64,000 nt of DNA from Nitrospira sp. BO4 (GCA_030144965.1 JAMPUU010000024.1:186001-250000), one strand, 5' to 3'. Shown: positions 11,185-19,637, counted from the first letter of the stretch. The notes: generated by a model not told the origin, from the letters alone. A program made the numbers and translations.

Positions 11185-11796
11185 TCAGGAGCCGCTAGAG
11201 CTCTCGTATAGCGATCGAGCCGCTTCAAGATCCGAAGGAGTATTGATATTGCGGAATGATCGCCCATCGTGATCAATTCGGCTCACCTCGGCCTCCATGA
11301 CCATCCGCACGCGAAGAGCGGGATGCGCGGCGACATGTTGAATTTTCACTTCGTGCCTACGAATCATGTCTTCAAGAATCGGCAGACAACGTCGGCTATA
11401 GACAGCATGCGTCGGCTGAAGGCGGTCTTTCCAGAGTGCCATGACGACGTCGGCCTCTTCCTTCAAGGCGACCATATACTGCACAAGGCTAGAGCAGAGA
11501 AACGGCATATCGCAGGCGGCAACAAATATGTGCTGATCTGTAGACTGTCGAAGACCGGTATAGAGCCCGCCGAGGCTCCCACAATTCGGGACAAGATCAC
11601 GCACGACCGGCACGCGTACTGACGGCACCGGGCCATCCTGGGCGATCACAACACACACCTGCTGAAAGAGGGCACACATGACACCGACGCTCCGTTCAAT
11701 CAGGGTACTGCCCCCGATCAAGAGGAATCGCTTATCCTCGCCCATCCGCTTACTTTTTCCTCCGGCAAGCAAAACGCCCGTCACATCGCTGATCAT
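11185..11796 (-). CDS. mobA: Molybdenum cofactor guanylyltransferase
   Basis: Adds GMP to molybdopterin to give the bis-MGD cofactor needed by DMSO-reductase-family enzymes, which include the nitrite oxidoreductase expected in Nitrospira. 203 residues with the nucleotidyltransferase signature LLAGGKSKRMGEDK at the N terminus and CDMPFL (metal-binding Asp) at about 95-100. The downstream GT9 gene follows closely and may be co-transcribed. The cytochrome operon upstream is separated by a strong terminator. Confidence 0.93.
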   Translation of the reverse strand: MISDVTGVLLAGGKSKRMGEDKRFLLIGGSTLIERSVGVMCALFQQVCVVIAQDGPVPSVRVPVVRDLVPNCGSLGGLYTGLRQSTDQHIFVAACDMPFLCSSLVQYMVALKEEADVVMALWKDRLQPTHAVYSRRCLPILEDMIRRHEVKIQHVAAHPALRVRMVMEAEVSRIDHDGRSFRNINTPSDLEAARSLYESSSGS

Positions 11797-11814
11797 GAGT
11801 CCGTCGTTGTCCTA

Positions 11815-11848
11815 TAAAAAAAGAGGGGGTAGGTTTCCCCACCCCCTC
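11815..11848 (-). terminator. Rho-independent terminator of respiratory operon 1
   Basis: Read on the minus strand: GAGGGGGTGG, short loop, CC(T)ACCCCCTC (11823-11848, one bulged base) followed directly by seven T residues (11816-11822). It lies 34 nt after the stop of the cytochrome/EB_dh gene and before mobA, so it ends the oxidase operon. Confidence 0.93.
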
Positions 11849-11881
11849 AGTCTTACTGCACTGATCTTCCTTTGGAGAAGA

Positions 11882-13660
11882 CTACAGTGTCTTACCCTTT
11901 TTCTTGTTTGCACGACGGGTCAGGACCCATCCCTCCAACAGGACGACACCCACCGCAATAACAGCTGGATAGATGTATGTTTCCTGGGGGACCGGCGGGT
12001 TCATAAATGTGTAGAAGAAAGCGGAGACGGCCATCTTTCTCCCGGCATCTCCGTTGTGACCATCCCACGCAAAGAACACCGTCGGAATATATTGCCCGAC
12101 TTCAAAAAATGTGTCTTCGTCGTAATCCTGATCCTTCTTGTTTCCAACGGGTCGCTGAATCATTACATACCAACGACCATTCTTCCACTCTGCCTTTAGG
12201 AGCTTCATGCTCTCTTCATAGTTGTCGCGCTCTTCAAAATCCTTGTCCCAACCCGTGCCCTTGAATGCACGGAGAGAGCCGTCTGCCTCCCATTTGACAA
12301 TGTCGACGGGGAATTGGTCATTGGTACCAAACAGGTAACGAGGCTTGATCGGGGCGGGAAGCTCTTTCCACTTCACTGCTGTTTGAATGGCAATCGCATC
12401 GTTGTAAACCGTGTAGTTATTTTGGTGCGCTGCAATTGACCCTTCCTCACCGGTCTTTGGGTCCTGTTCTTTTACATCGATGTTAACCTGTGTGGGGGCC
12501 CAGGGAAGTTTTGCTTCAGCGACACTCTTCGTTCGGTCATCCCACTCGAGCAGGTAGACAATTGATTTATCATTGTAGAGAGACCGTACCCAGATATCAT
12601 CGATCCGATTGACAAAGTTTCTGGGCTTATGAGTGATCTGTCCGCCCATAGCCACATATCGCTTCGGGGCCTTTTGCCAGGCTTCATGTTCGATGTCGGC
12701 AGGAATTTCCCCCTCAACGAGATCCGACGGGACCACGAAGTTGATTTTAGGCTTATCCGTCAATGGGTCAATGGGAAGCGGATTGCCCAGTGTATCTCTC
12801 TCACAAAGAGAATTGACAAAGTTCGCGATGTCCCACCGTTCATCAACCGTCGTGTTATCTGCAAATGACGGCATCGGAGTGCCATTGACGCCGGTAGAGA
12901 AGGTTCGGAAGATGTTGCTCACGTTATATGGATCTTGACGACTACCTCGGAAGTTCCAGCACTTATGCCAATTGGCCGGCTGAATCGAGAAACCCCAGTC
13001 ATCCTTCAAATTAAAAGCGTTTCCATCACCACGGCCTTCCATTCCATGGCACTCTACGCACTTCTTTTCAACGATGAGCTCGGAACCGCGCTTCTTACTC
13101 TCATCGGTTGCCGGTTTGGGTTTTAGATCAGCCAACTGCAAAATAGTTTGACTTTCAGACTGCTTATCAGTGAACTTCCGATCCTTAACCAGCTGCGTTG
13201 TAACAAAAGACAAAACTTGCAGGCGCTGTTCTTCGGTTAAGATGCCTTCCCAGGGTGGCATCGCAGATCCTGGCAAACCATGGGTAACCGTCTCAAAGAG
13301 ATCGTTTTGGCCAGGGATCGGCTTCTTTGCATCAAAAAGCGGGAGTTCGCCGCTAGCGGTATGACGAATTTTAAACGTTCCTTGATTGAAGTTTCGTGGA
13401 CGAGGCCAAAGCCGATCGGCTCCAGGCCCATCACCGGCGCCATCGACACCGTGACACCAGACGCACTTGGTGAAATAAACACGTTTCCCAGCTTCAATCA
13501 TTTCTGCGGAGGGTTCAGGTGCGAGATCCCCCTTCTTGAAACCTTCGGGGAGCCCTTGTGCTGAAACAATCGAATAGCCCGCACTAGACACCAGAACGAC
13601 TCCGAAGGCAACGACGGCTGTAATTCTGGCCTTCCGAGTTATGCTGTCCATCATGTTCAT
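11882..13660 (-). CDS. Exported dihaem cytochrome c with EB_dh-like haem domain and C-terminal anchor
   Basis: About 592 residues. Signal peptide (residues 10-35, ending VSAQG), first cytochrome c domain with CVWCH at 66-70 and Met-type ligand region GSAMPPW, second cytochrome c domain with CVECH at 201-205, then a region of about 200 residues resembling the ethylbenzene-dehydrogenase/DMSO-reductase gamma-subunit haem-b domain, and a C-terminal membrane helix (about 565-585) followed by basic residues. Such proteins resemble the NxrC-type candidates described for Nitrospira; here the gene is last in an oxidase operon rather than next to nxrAB. It probably carries electrons on the outer face of the membrane. 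Start chosen at 13660 (GGAG 8 nt upstream); in-frame starts also exist at 13690 (TTG) and 13654. Confidence 0.85.
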   Translation of the reverse strand: MNMMDSITRKARITAVVAFGVVLVSSAGYSIVSAQGLPEGFKKGDLAPEPSAEMIEAGKRVYFTKCVWCHGVDGAGDGPGADRLWPRPRNFNQGTFKIRHTASGELPLFDAKKPIPGQNDLFETVTHGLPGSAMPPWEGILTEEQRLQVLSFVTTQLVKDRKFTDKQSESQTILQLADLKPKPATDESKKRGSELIVEKKCVECHGMEGRGDGNAFNLKDDWGFSIQPANWHKCWNFRGSRQDPYNVSNIFRTFSTGVNGTPMPSFADNTTVDERWDIANFVNSLCERDTLGNPLPIDPLTDKPKINFVVPSDLVEGEIPADIEHEAWQKAPKRYVAMGGQITHKPRNFVNRIDDIWVRSLYNDKSIVYLLEWDDRTKSVAEAKLPWAPTQVNIDVKEQDPKTGEEGSIAAHQNNYTVYNDAIAIQTAVKWKELPAPIKPRYLFGTNDQFPVDIVKWEADGSLRAFKGTGWDKDFEERDNYEESMKLLKAEWKNGRWYVMIQRPVGNKKDQDYDEDTFFEVGQYIPTVFFAWDGHNGDAGRKMAVSAFFYTFMNPPVPQETYIYPAVIAVGVVLLEGWVLTRRANKKKGKTL

Positions 13661-13706
13661 CCTCATCTCTCCGTATGTCTGAGTTGTCAATAACGCAATT
13701 TCGTTG

Positions 13707-14744
13707 TTAATCCCAGGTACGGGGATAGTAGCCGGTGTGCCAATATTCGAACAAAATCACCTTCCAGATTTCGTCTACGGTCAAATGCTGTTCCCATGGG
13801 GGCATAACCGATGCCCATGGAAATCCTTCATTCGGCAAGCCGATTCCGCCCTTAGAAACACGCCAGAAGATAAACGTTTCCTGGAGTTGTGCAATCGTCC
13901 CTGGGTCGGTGAAATTGGCGGGAATCGGATTGAATGCAAAGGCGTGGAGGCCACGGCCGTTGAGATTGTCACCATGACAGAAATGACAATTTTGGAAGAA
14001 TATCTCGCCTCCCTCTCGCACGTACTTCAAATACCCCGTATTCTTGTCGTCCCACGGATTGGCATTCGGCTTCATCAAACGCCCCATACCTTGCTCAACA
14101 ATATTGGCGTTCGAAAACTCCTGATCGTACTTTCCCTCTGGATTCACGCGATAAGGATTTTGCGAAGTCTGTAATGTATACGTTTTACCATGAACTTTTG
14201 TGCTTGCTGGCGGTGCCGGGTGAACCGTCCTCAATTCGATCGGCTCTTCCGATTTTGGCATCATGGCATTGAACGAAAATCCACCAATAAGGATCGGGAG
14301 GATTACAAGATACGCATAACGCAGAAGTTTATTCATCCCCGTTTGTGCGTCGAGCACATTCATAATTGGCTGTTTAAATTTTCTCCAGTCCTCTTCATTT
14401 GCAGAGACCCACATGAACACCGCGACGAGGCTTACCGTGCCATACATGGCTCGCACACTGAAGGGGATCGGTGGATATACACGGTATTTCAGATAGAGCA
14501 TGAAGAATACCCAGAAGCCGATTCCCTGCCAGAATCTCGGCATAGGCATGCCCATGGCACTGAGCATGTAACTCAACCCTGCAAAGCCGATCACATAACA
14601 CGTCACTTCAAGCAGCATCTGGATCGGCATGTAACCTTCGATCAACCGTATGGTAGTGGATGGAACGATGTCGAAAGTCATCCCACCAAGAAGGAGAATT
14701 CCCGCTACTCCCACCAAGGCACCGAGTGACATCAACGCTTTCAT
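13707..14744 (-). CDS. Membrane-anchored monohaem cytochrome c
   Basis: 345 residues: five predicted membrane helices (about 7-23, 43-62, 72-87, 100-114, 143-158) followed by a periplasmic cytochrome c domain with CHFCH at 253-257 and a Met-ligand region ASVMPPW near 315-321. Likely an electron-transfer subunit of the bd-like complex encoded in the same operon. The start at 14744 has GGGAG about 6 nt upstream; a TTG 6 nt earlier is less likely. No close named family is recognised for the helical part. Confidence 0.82.
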   Translation of the reverse strand: MKALMSLGALVGVAGILLLGGMTFDIVPSTTIRLIEGYMPIQMLLEVTCYVIGFAGLSYMLSAMGMPMPRFWQGIGFWVFFMLYLKYRVYPPIPFSVRAMYGTVSLVAVFMWVSANEEDWRKFKQPIMNVLDAQTGMNKLLRYAYLVILPILIGGFSFNAMMPKSEEPIELRTVHPAPPASTKVHGKTYTLQTSQNPYRVNPEGKYDQEFSNANIVEQGMGRLMKPNANPWDDKNTGYLKYVREGGEIFFQNCHFCHGDNLNGRGLHAFAFNPIPANFTDPGTIAQLQETFIFWRVSKGGIGLPNEGFPWASVMPPWEQHLTVDEIWKVILFEYWHTGYYPRTWD

Positions 14745-14791
14745 CGGCAACTCCCTTTACTCTCCGCAATACAGGCAATTGGAGGCAGCTA

Positions 14792-16096
14792 TCAAATCTT
14801 TGGCGGCGGCGCTCCAGTTTTAACCTGTGATAAATAGTCGACAATTTTCTTTAAGGCACCCGCGCTTAGCTTTTGTCCAAAGACCTTGGGCATGGTGTTA
14901 TCAGGAAACGGCTTCACCACAAACGCACTGGGATCCACGATTGATTCCATAATATATTCAGTTGGTGATTTGGCAGTTCCCTTATAGGTAGGATCTTTGA
15001 TTCGCTGCGCTGCGGTTGTACCTTCTTCAAGTTTAGGACCGATGGTCCCCATTGCTCCGGGGATCCCTGGAATTGTATGACAGGAGACACATTGCGCCTT
15101 AGCAAAAATCTGGTCCACCGGTTCCGACCCATCGGCCATCAGTGAAGTAGCCCCTGCTGGTTTGTCCTCGGCCATCTTAGGACGGTCGGCTTCAGGGATA
15201 AACTTTTCGTAGGACTTGACGATTTCTTCGAAGGAGGGAGCATCAATCCCTTCACGCACATACATCCACGTATCTACAGCCGCAAGTTCTGGGAGGCTGA
15301 GCGAGATGGGTGGTTTATGGATAGCCGGCATCGGACTTTGTTTGTCATTCGTTCCCTTCACACCATATCCCGCAACCACATAGCAACTTGGACAAGCATG
15401 TGATTCCGCGATATACTCCTGTGCGTTTTCTGCAGTTCCTGAACCAGCGAATGCTTCCTTAACTTCGTATTCCCGCTTGGCTGGATTACCTTTGGAATAT
15501 TTTGGATCTTCCAATCGTTCCTTCCCGCGACCGGGAAGTCCCGCCAAGTTAGGCGCACGTTCGCCGAGCATACCGGCATGGAACGCATGACAGAGAGGGC
15601 ATTGCCCCTTGCCAATTGCTCCCTGCTCCTTGTTCTTCCCGATCCCGCCAAAGATGATCTTTTCGCCTTCGTCAGCAAGTTGCTGCGGCGTCATCGAGCT
15701 AAAATCAAGCTTTTCTTCCTTGGGAGGGAAACCACCTTCGACCTGCGGAAGCCAGTTCCCATAGCCGGAAAGAAAGGCAGCCACAAAGAACATGAAACCA
15801 CCAATCTTTAAAAGTGCGCTAAGATTAGTGAAGTACAAGGCCATCACGAAAGTTGTGACGGTGATCATCACAAGCGAGACCGGCAACAACCGATTTTCGC
15901 CATAGAAGTTGTTTGCGTAATTCGCAATGGCAGCGAACAGCAAAAACGTCGCCACAAGACCGATAAAAGTCTTAAACACCGCGCGCTTCTTTGCGGCAGG
16001 ATCACTGATGGACACCTGAAAATAGACCATCAGACCTGCAACGATGGCCAGAGCCATCCAACCCATTGAGAGTGCTTCAGCAATCAGGTTACCCAA
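14792..16096 (-). CDS. Membrane-anchored dihaem cytochrome c with an extra cysteine pair
   Basis: 434 residues: four predicted N-terminal membrane helices (about 10-29, 42-60, 71-90, 95-111), then two tandem cytochrome c domains with CPLCH at 166-170 and CVSCH at 336-340. The two domains are internal repeats (each continues with EYIxES and a Met-ligand segment, SPMP or NTMP). In domain 1 the repeat position 235-238 is CPSC, where domain 2 has DPSA (388-391): an additional cysteine pair, not a haem motif. Start is TTG at 16096, supported by AGGAGGT 7 nt upstream. Placed between the bd-like gene and the monohaem cytochrome; probably the electron donor arm of the complex. Confidence 0.85.
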   Translation of the reverse strand: MGNLIAEALSMGWMALAIVAGLMVYFQVSISDPAAKKRAVFKTFIGLVATFLLFAAIANYANNFYGENRLLPVSLVMITVTTFVMALYFTNLSALLKIGGFMFFVAAFLSGYGNWLPQVEGGFPPKEEKLDFSSMTPQQLADEGEKIIFGGIGKNKEQGAIGKGQCPLCHAFHAGMLGERAPNLAGLPGRGKERLEDPKYSKGNPAKREYEVKEAFAGSGTAENAQEYIAESHACPSCYVVAGYGVKGTNDKQSPMPAIHKPPISLSLPELAAVDTWMYVREGIDAPSFEEIVKSYEKFIPEADRPKMAEDKPAGATSLMADGSEPVDQIFAKAQCVSCHTIPGIPGAMGTIGPKLEEGTTAAQRIKDPTYKGTAKSPTEYIMESIVDPSAFVVKPFPDNTMPKVFGQKLSAGALKKIVDYLSQVKTGAPPPKI

Positions 16097-16173
16097 GGTC
16101 TTGACCTCCTACAGCTTCAACGGCGGTGGAAAGCTTCCTCGCCCCGTTGAGCCAACTGTCAATAAGGCACCGA

Positions 16174-18090
16174 TCAGTGACTAGCGGCCGGCTGCGGGAC
16201 ACTGCCCGGGATACCCGCCTTTGCCTCCACCGGAACTTTCTTCGCAGTCAAGCTGCCGAGCCAAAAGACAAAGAGAATAGTGATCCAGAAAAACAACACA
16301 TTAAATGAAATCATGTTAGCGGCAAATCCGACGGTATGCGTATAGGCCCAAGGGGAATTGTCACGCATGATCTCATTGACATGCCAAAACAGACGGACCG
16401 AGGAGCGAATATAGCCCATTAAACCCATCATCCAGGTAAATGCCGTCGCCAGCATAATAAGGGCATACTGAGAGCGAGCGGAAATCTTACCCCACTCTAT
16501 CGGCCCCATTTGCTTGGCGCCCCTCATCATCACGCTGTTGAGCGCGAACATGAAGAAGAGACAAGACAATGTTGTTGCCACTTGGGGGACAGATAAACCG
16601 ACTCGTACGTTTGCCGGAATGTAATACCCGTAAATAGCAAGCCAAATGATGTTGACGTAGGCGCAGGCAAAAAATACTCCCATGAAAATATTACCGAACT
16701 TCGCCCACGATACCGTGGAGACCTTATTTCCTCTCATGTACCAAACGAAGCTCAGCACGGTCGTCGTAATAATAACGTTGATCCCGCCGTTCTTCGCGGA
16801 CATGACTCCGTAGTTCCCCAGTACGGGATGTTGTTGGCCTCCCATGGCCTTCAATTCAGCCGGGGTCATAACCATCGTGTGGGGAGTAATAAACACCATA
16901 TACCCACAGGCGAGTAGGAACACCAGGTACTTGATGTACCGTTGGTATTTTTCAGCACCGCGCATGCGGCCCATTGCCTGCCACAGGTAGTAGTTAGTGC
17001 TCAGAAAGAGAATGCCGATCATCGTGGCCTGAATAATGAACAGCCAGGCAAGCAAACCGCCCATCAGGGTGATCCCCATCTGTTGGCGATAGGCATACAC
17101 TTCACGCATAAGCCAATAGCCAGCAAAAGGTAACGGGATCAAGAAGGCGACACCCAGTGCCATGGCAATGTAGCCCATCCAATCGTAGTGCGCGCGGTCC
17201 TCATCGGTCTTTGCCGCCAGGAACTTATATGCGGCGTAGGCAGCGACAACTCCTCCACCAAACGCCATGTTGCCCAGAATGCGATGGAGATTAAGCGGAT
17301 TCCACAGAGCAGTGTGGATCACGTGCCAGATATTTCCGAGATATCGGCCCTGCTCATCGACTCCGGCCGGCGACATCATGAAGCCGATCCAGGAATTGGC
17401 CAAGAACATGAGCAGAGTACCAATAATGTTCAGGATCACCGACATGCTCAAATGAATCCACTTGAGGAACCCTTCCTTCATCTTGTCCCAACCGTAATAG
17501 TAGATGTAGAGAGTACCGCTCTCCGCCACGAACATCAGCGCATAGATGTGCATGACGGGACGGAATATGCCGGACAAGTAGGAGAAGAAGGCAGGGTACA
17601 AGGTCAGAAACGTGAAGATCAGAATGCCGCCTAGAATAGCCGTAAGCGAGTAGGCCGTGAGACTGATCTTGATGAAATCATACGCCAGCTGGTCGTAACG
17701 CTTCGCAAGTGCCTTATCTTTAGTGACCACGCCCATGAACTCAATGATCATACAAAAGATCGGTACCGCTAGGACGAAGCTGCCATAGTAGAGATGTTGC
17801 TGATTGGCAAACCACAGCAGGACACGGCTTTCAAAGTTGTATCGCGGATAGTCCCTGGGACCATCCGTCGTCTTAGGAGCGGGAGCGCCGACTACAATAC
17901 CTTCGGTCTTGTAATAGACATCCCGGCCCTTCTCGACTTTATCTCCATCCTTCTTTGCCGCATCGCCGGCAGGAGCATCCCCACCGATAGCCGGTGAAGG
18001 CAACGCTACGACGATCGGAAGCAGAAGGAGGCCAACCATCATGCAGAGCGCCATGATAGAAAAGACGCGCTTGCCGGTTAAAAGGCCCAT
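16174..18090 (-). CDS. Cytochrome bd-like oxidase subunit (operon 1)
   Basis: 638 residues, about 14 predicted membrane helices, longer than canonical CydA. It matches CydA in order: NQQHLYYG (the N-terminal haem-ligand His region), VAESGTLYIYYYGWDKM (matching the CydA FLESTFxGLFFFGWDRL segment, keeping the glutamate equivalent to E107), ANSWIGFMMSPAGV (CydA ANGWMQNPVG) and NLHRILGN (haem b558 His region). The quinol-loop motif GRQPW of CydA is not found, and no CydB gene is adjacent; cytochromes c are. This suggests oxygen reduction fed by cytochrome c instead of quinol, which is inference. N-terminal 38 residues look like a signal-anchor. Start has AAGGAGG 7 nt upstream. Confidence 0.87.
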   Translation of the reverse strand: MGLLTGKRVFSIMALCMMVGLLLLPIVVALPSPAIGGDAPAGDAAKKDGDKVEKGRDVYYKTEGIVVGAPAPKTTDGPRDYPRYNFESRVLLWFANQQHLYYGSFVLAVPIFCMIIEFMGVVTKDKALAKRYDQLAYDFIKISLTAYSLTAILGGILIFTFLTLYPAFFSYLSGIFRPVMHIYALMFVAESGTLYIYYYGWDKMKEGFLKWIHLSMSVILNIIGTLLMFLANSWIGFMMSPAGVDEQGRYLGNIWHVIHTALWNPLNLHRILGNMAFGGGVVAAYAAYKFLAAKTDEDRAHYDWMGYIAMALGVAFLIPLPFAGYWLMREVYAYRQQMGITLMGGLLAWLFIIQATMIGILFLSTNYYLWQAMGRMRGAEKYQRYIKYLVFLLACGYMVFITPHTMVMTPAELKAMGGQQHPVLGNYGVMSAKNGGINVIITTTVLSFVWYMRGNKVSTVSWAKFGNIFMGVFFACAYVNIIWLAIYGYYIPANVRVGLSVPQVATTLSCLFFMFALNSVMMRGAKQMGPIEWGKISARSQYALIMLATAFTWMMGLMGYIRSSVRLFWHVNEIMRDNSPWAYTHTVGFAANMISFNVLFFWITILFVFWLGSLTAKKVPVEAKAGIPGSVPQPAASH

Positions 18091-18162
18091 GGATTACCTC
18101 CTTGATACACTCTCGTTAAATTGCCGAATCTCACCAGAAGACTTGACTACTTCCTCACAGGC

Positions 18163-18294
18163 CTACTTCCGGAACAGGTACCAGTAGTCCAGCCCCTGCA
18201 TGTCCATCAGATAGTGATCGACCAATGTAAAATAGCCGACCGCGATAATAAGGGAGACAATCACCGCCACCACAGGATTATTTAACGCACTCAT
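18163..18294 (-). CDS. Small membrane protein (43 aa), putative oxidase accessory subunit
   Basis: A 43-residue frame beginning MSALNNPVVAV and ending DYWYLFRK. One hydrophobic helix (about residues 8-25) followed by a polar, aromatic tail. AGAGGAG and AAGGGAA lie just upstream of the ATG. It sits 72 nt before the bd-like gene and on the same strand. Canonical cytochrome bd oxidases carry one-helix small subunits such as CydX (37 aa), so a comparable role is plausible; no sequence similarity to CydX is claimed. Confidence 0.7.
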   Translation of the reverse strand: MSALNNPVVAVIVSLIIAVGYFTLVDHYLMDMQGLDYWYLFRK

Positions 18295-18379
18295 TTCCCT
18301 TTTCTCCTCTTACTTAACCCAGCCATCCGTTGATTGAGCTGTGCGGCCAGACCCCTGGCAGCTAGACGAGATCAGCAAC

Positions 18380-18502
18380 TCAGCAGGGACACTGGATTCC
18401 TGCAAACCAATAGAAAAACCATATTCCAACAGCACAGGTTATGTAGAAAATCATCTTGCCGATTTTTATCTTAATTTCGCTGTCAGGGGTAGCGCTTGCC
18501 AT
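18380..18502 (-). CDS. Small membrane protein (40 aa) heading the oxidase operon
   Basis: A 40-residue frame starting MASATPDSEIKIKIG, with one helix (about 17-35, KMIFYITCAVGIWFFYWFAG) and a C-terminal IQCPC. GGGAG is 8 nt before the ATG. It is 85 nt upstream of the 43-aa gene and probably the first gene of the leftward respiratory operon. The C-terminal CxC and the cysteine within the helix could bind metal or haem, which is speculation. No family recognised. Confidence 0.62.
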   Translation of the reverse strand: MASATPDSEIKIKIGKMIFYITCAVGIWFFYWFAGIQCPC

Positions 18503-18558
18503 CTGTTTTACTCCCGATCAAGATAGTTTGGTGGGCGATTCAGAATTACTGCATTTTC

Positions 18559-18587
18559 TTGACAGGTACCAAACCCTGTGTTATCAA
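18559..18587 (+). promoter_or_regulatory. Sigma-70-type promoter of the 34-aa small gene
   Basis: TTGACA at 18559-18564, a 17-nt spacer and TATCAA at 18582-18587, in the divergent interval between two small genes. Transcription would start near 18594, about 30 nt before the GTG start. Confidence 0.65.
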
Positions 18588-18624
18588 ACTTTAGTCGCTA
18601 GTGCGCGAATCAACAGGAGAAACC

Positions 18625-18729
18625 GTGACGAAGAACTCAAAAGTGTTTGACATTATAGTTTTGGCCGGTATGGTTGTCAACATCATTTTGGCCGTGTTTT
18701 TGATCCTTTACTACTTTGATTTTCTCTAG
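18625..18729 (+). CDS. Small membrane protein (34 aa) with own promoter
   Basis: A 34-residue frame with GTG start (18625) and AGGAGA at 18615-18620. After a polar start (MTKNSKVFD) one long hydrophobic helix fills residues 9-30, ending LYYFDFL. It lies on the plus strand, divergent from oxidase operon 1 and convergent, 5 nt apart, with the end of operon 2. A good promoter is placed just upstream. Size and topology are like CydX/CcoQ/CcoS-type oxidase peptides; function unproved. Confidence 0.62.
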   Translation: MTKNSKVFDIIVLAGMVVNIILAVFLILYYFDFL

Positions 18730-18734
18730 GTTCA

Positions 18735-19631
18735 TCAGCTTTTTTTCTCTCCCGCTTCTGTCGTTCCCGTCTTCGAAATTGCGCAGCGAAATCCGATCGT
18801 TTCATCTCGAAAATCCGGCATCATCTTGCTTCGGCTGGTAATCCGGATATCACCGCCGGTCGTCGTATACCCTCCCCCCCTGAGTACCCGATAGGTGCCA
18901 TGCTCAGGGCTTGGAGGGTTCTGCTCCGGCGAATCCTTGTAATAGGTCTCGTTGTACCAATCAGCTACCCATTCGATGACATTGCCGGCCCCATCCATGA
19001 CTCCATAGGGGCTCTTATCGGCCTGAAAAGTTCCCACGCGTGCAGATACCTCGTGACCGTCCTGCACACGCGCCCAATTGGCGCCCTGAGGCTGCTCTAT
19101 GTTTCCCCATGGCCAGAGCCTCCCGTCCGTACCGCGCATAGCCTTTTCCCACTCGGCTTCGCTCGGAAGCCGCTTACCTTTCCAGCGACAGTATTCCTCA
19201 GCGTCGTCCCACGAAACATAGACAGCCGGTTGGTTGACGCCACGCACTCTGCTGCCACTTTTTGCATAGCGCGAGGGCAATCCTGGCTTTCGATGGCCGG
19301 TGGCCACAACAAATTGCTGATACTGATGGTTGGTCACTTCATATCGATCGATCGAAAAGGTATCGAGGGAAATAGCGCGCTGCGGCTGCTCATCGAATCC
19401 ACCATCCTTCGTTCCGCGAATGAACGGCCCTGCCGGAATCGTCACCATGTCCTCCGGAATAGGCTCCTCTCCGGAAACACTCTCCTGCTCCGGTTCAACC
19501 TCGGCAATGTTTTCGGACACCGGCTTTTCATACGGCGTGAGGGTGGTGCCTCGCAAAATGGCTGTGATGGGCATGGCGGCGCACACCAGCACCACGAGCA
19601 GGAAGATCAATTTAAATTTGGTTTCGAGCAT
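18735..19631 (-). CDS. Membrane-anchored FGE/SUMF1-fold protein without catalytic cysteines (1)
   Basis: 298 residues: N-terminal membrane helix (about 7-25), an acidic linker and a formylglycine-generating-enzyme-sulfatase domain (IPAGPFIRGTKDGG, YVSWDDAEEYCRWKGKRLPSEAEWEKA, GAGNVIEWVADWY, RVLRGGGY, GFRCA). By alignment to the conserved GFRCA end, the two active-site Cys of true FGE (in the YCYRYRCAARS region of the human enzyme) are replaced by Gly and Ile here. It is therefore unlikely to convert Cys to formylglycine and more likely a structural or ligand-binding relative, exposed outside the membrane. Last gene of the operon and a tandem paralogue of the next gene. Confidence 0.85.
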   Translation of the reverse strand: MLETKFKLIFLLVVLVCAAMPITAILRGTTLTPYEKPVSENIAEVEPEQESVSGEEPIPEDMVTIPAGPFIRGTKDGGFDEQPQRAISLDTFSIDRYEVTNHQYQQFVVATGHRKPGLPSRYAKSGSRVRGVNQPAVYVSWDDAEEYCRWKGKRLPSEAEWEKAMRGTDGRLWPWGNIEQPQGANWARVQDGHEVSARVGTFQADKSPYGVMDGAGNVIEWVADWYNETYYKDSPEQNPPSPEHGTYRVLRGGGYTTTGGDIRITSRSKMMPDFRDETIGFRCAISKTGTTEAGEKKS

Positions 19632-19637
19632 ACCCGT

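Noticed and set aside
15376-15396. CPSCY in the membrane dihaem cytochrome as a third, degenerate haem site
   Set aside because: Alignment of the two internal repeats puts it at the position of DPSAF in domain 2, distal to the haem motif; it is an extra Cys pair, not a decayed CxxCH.
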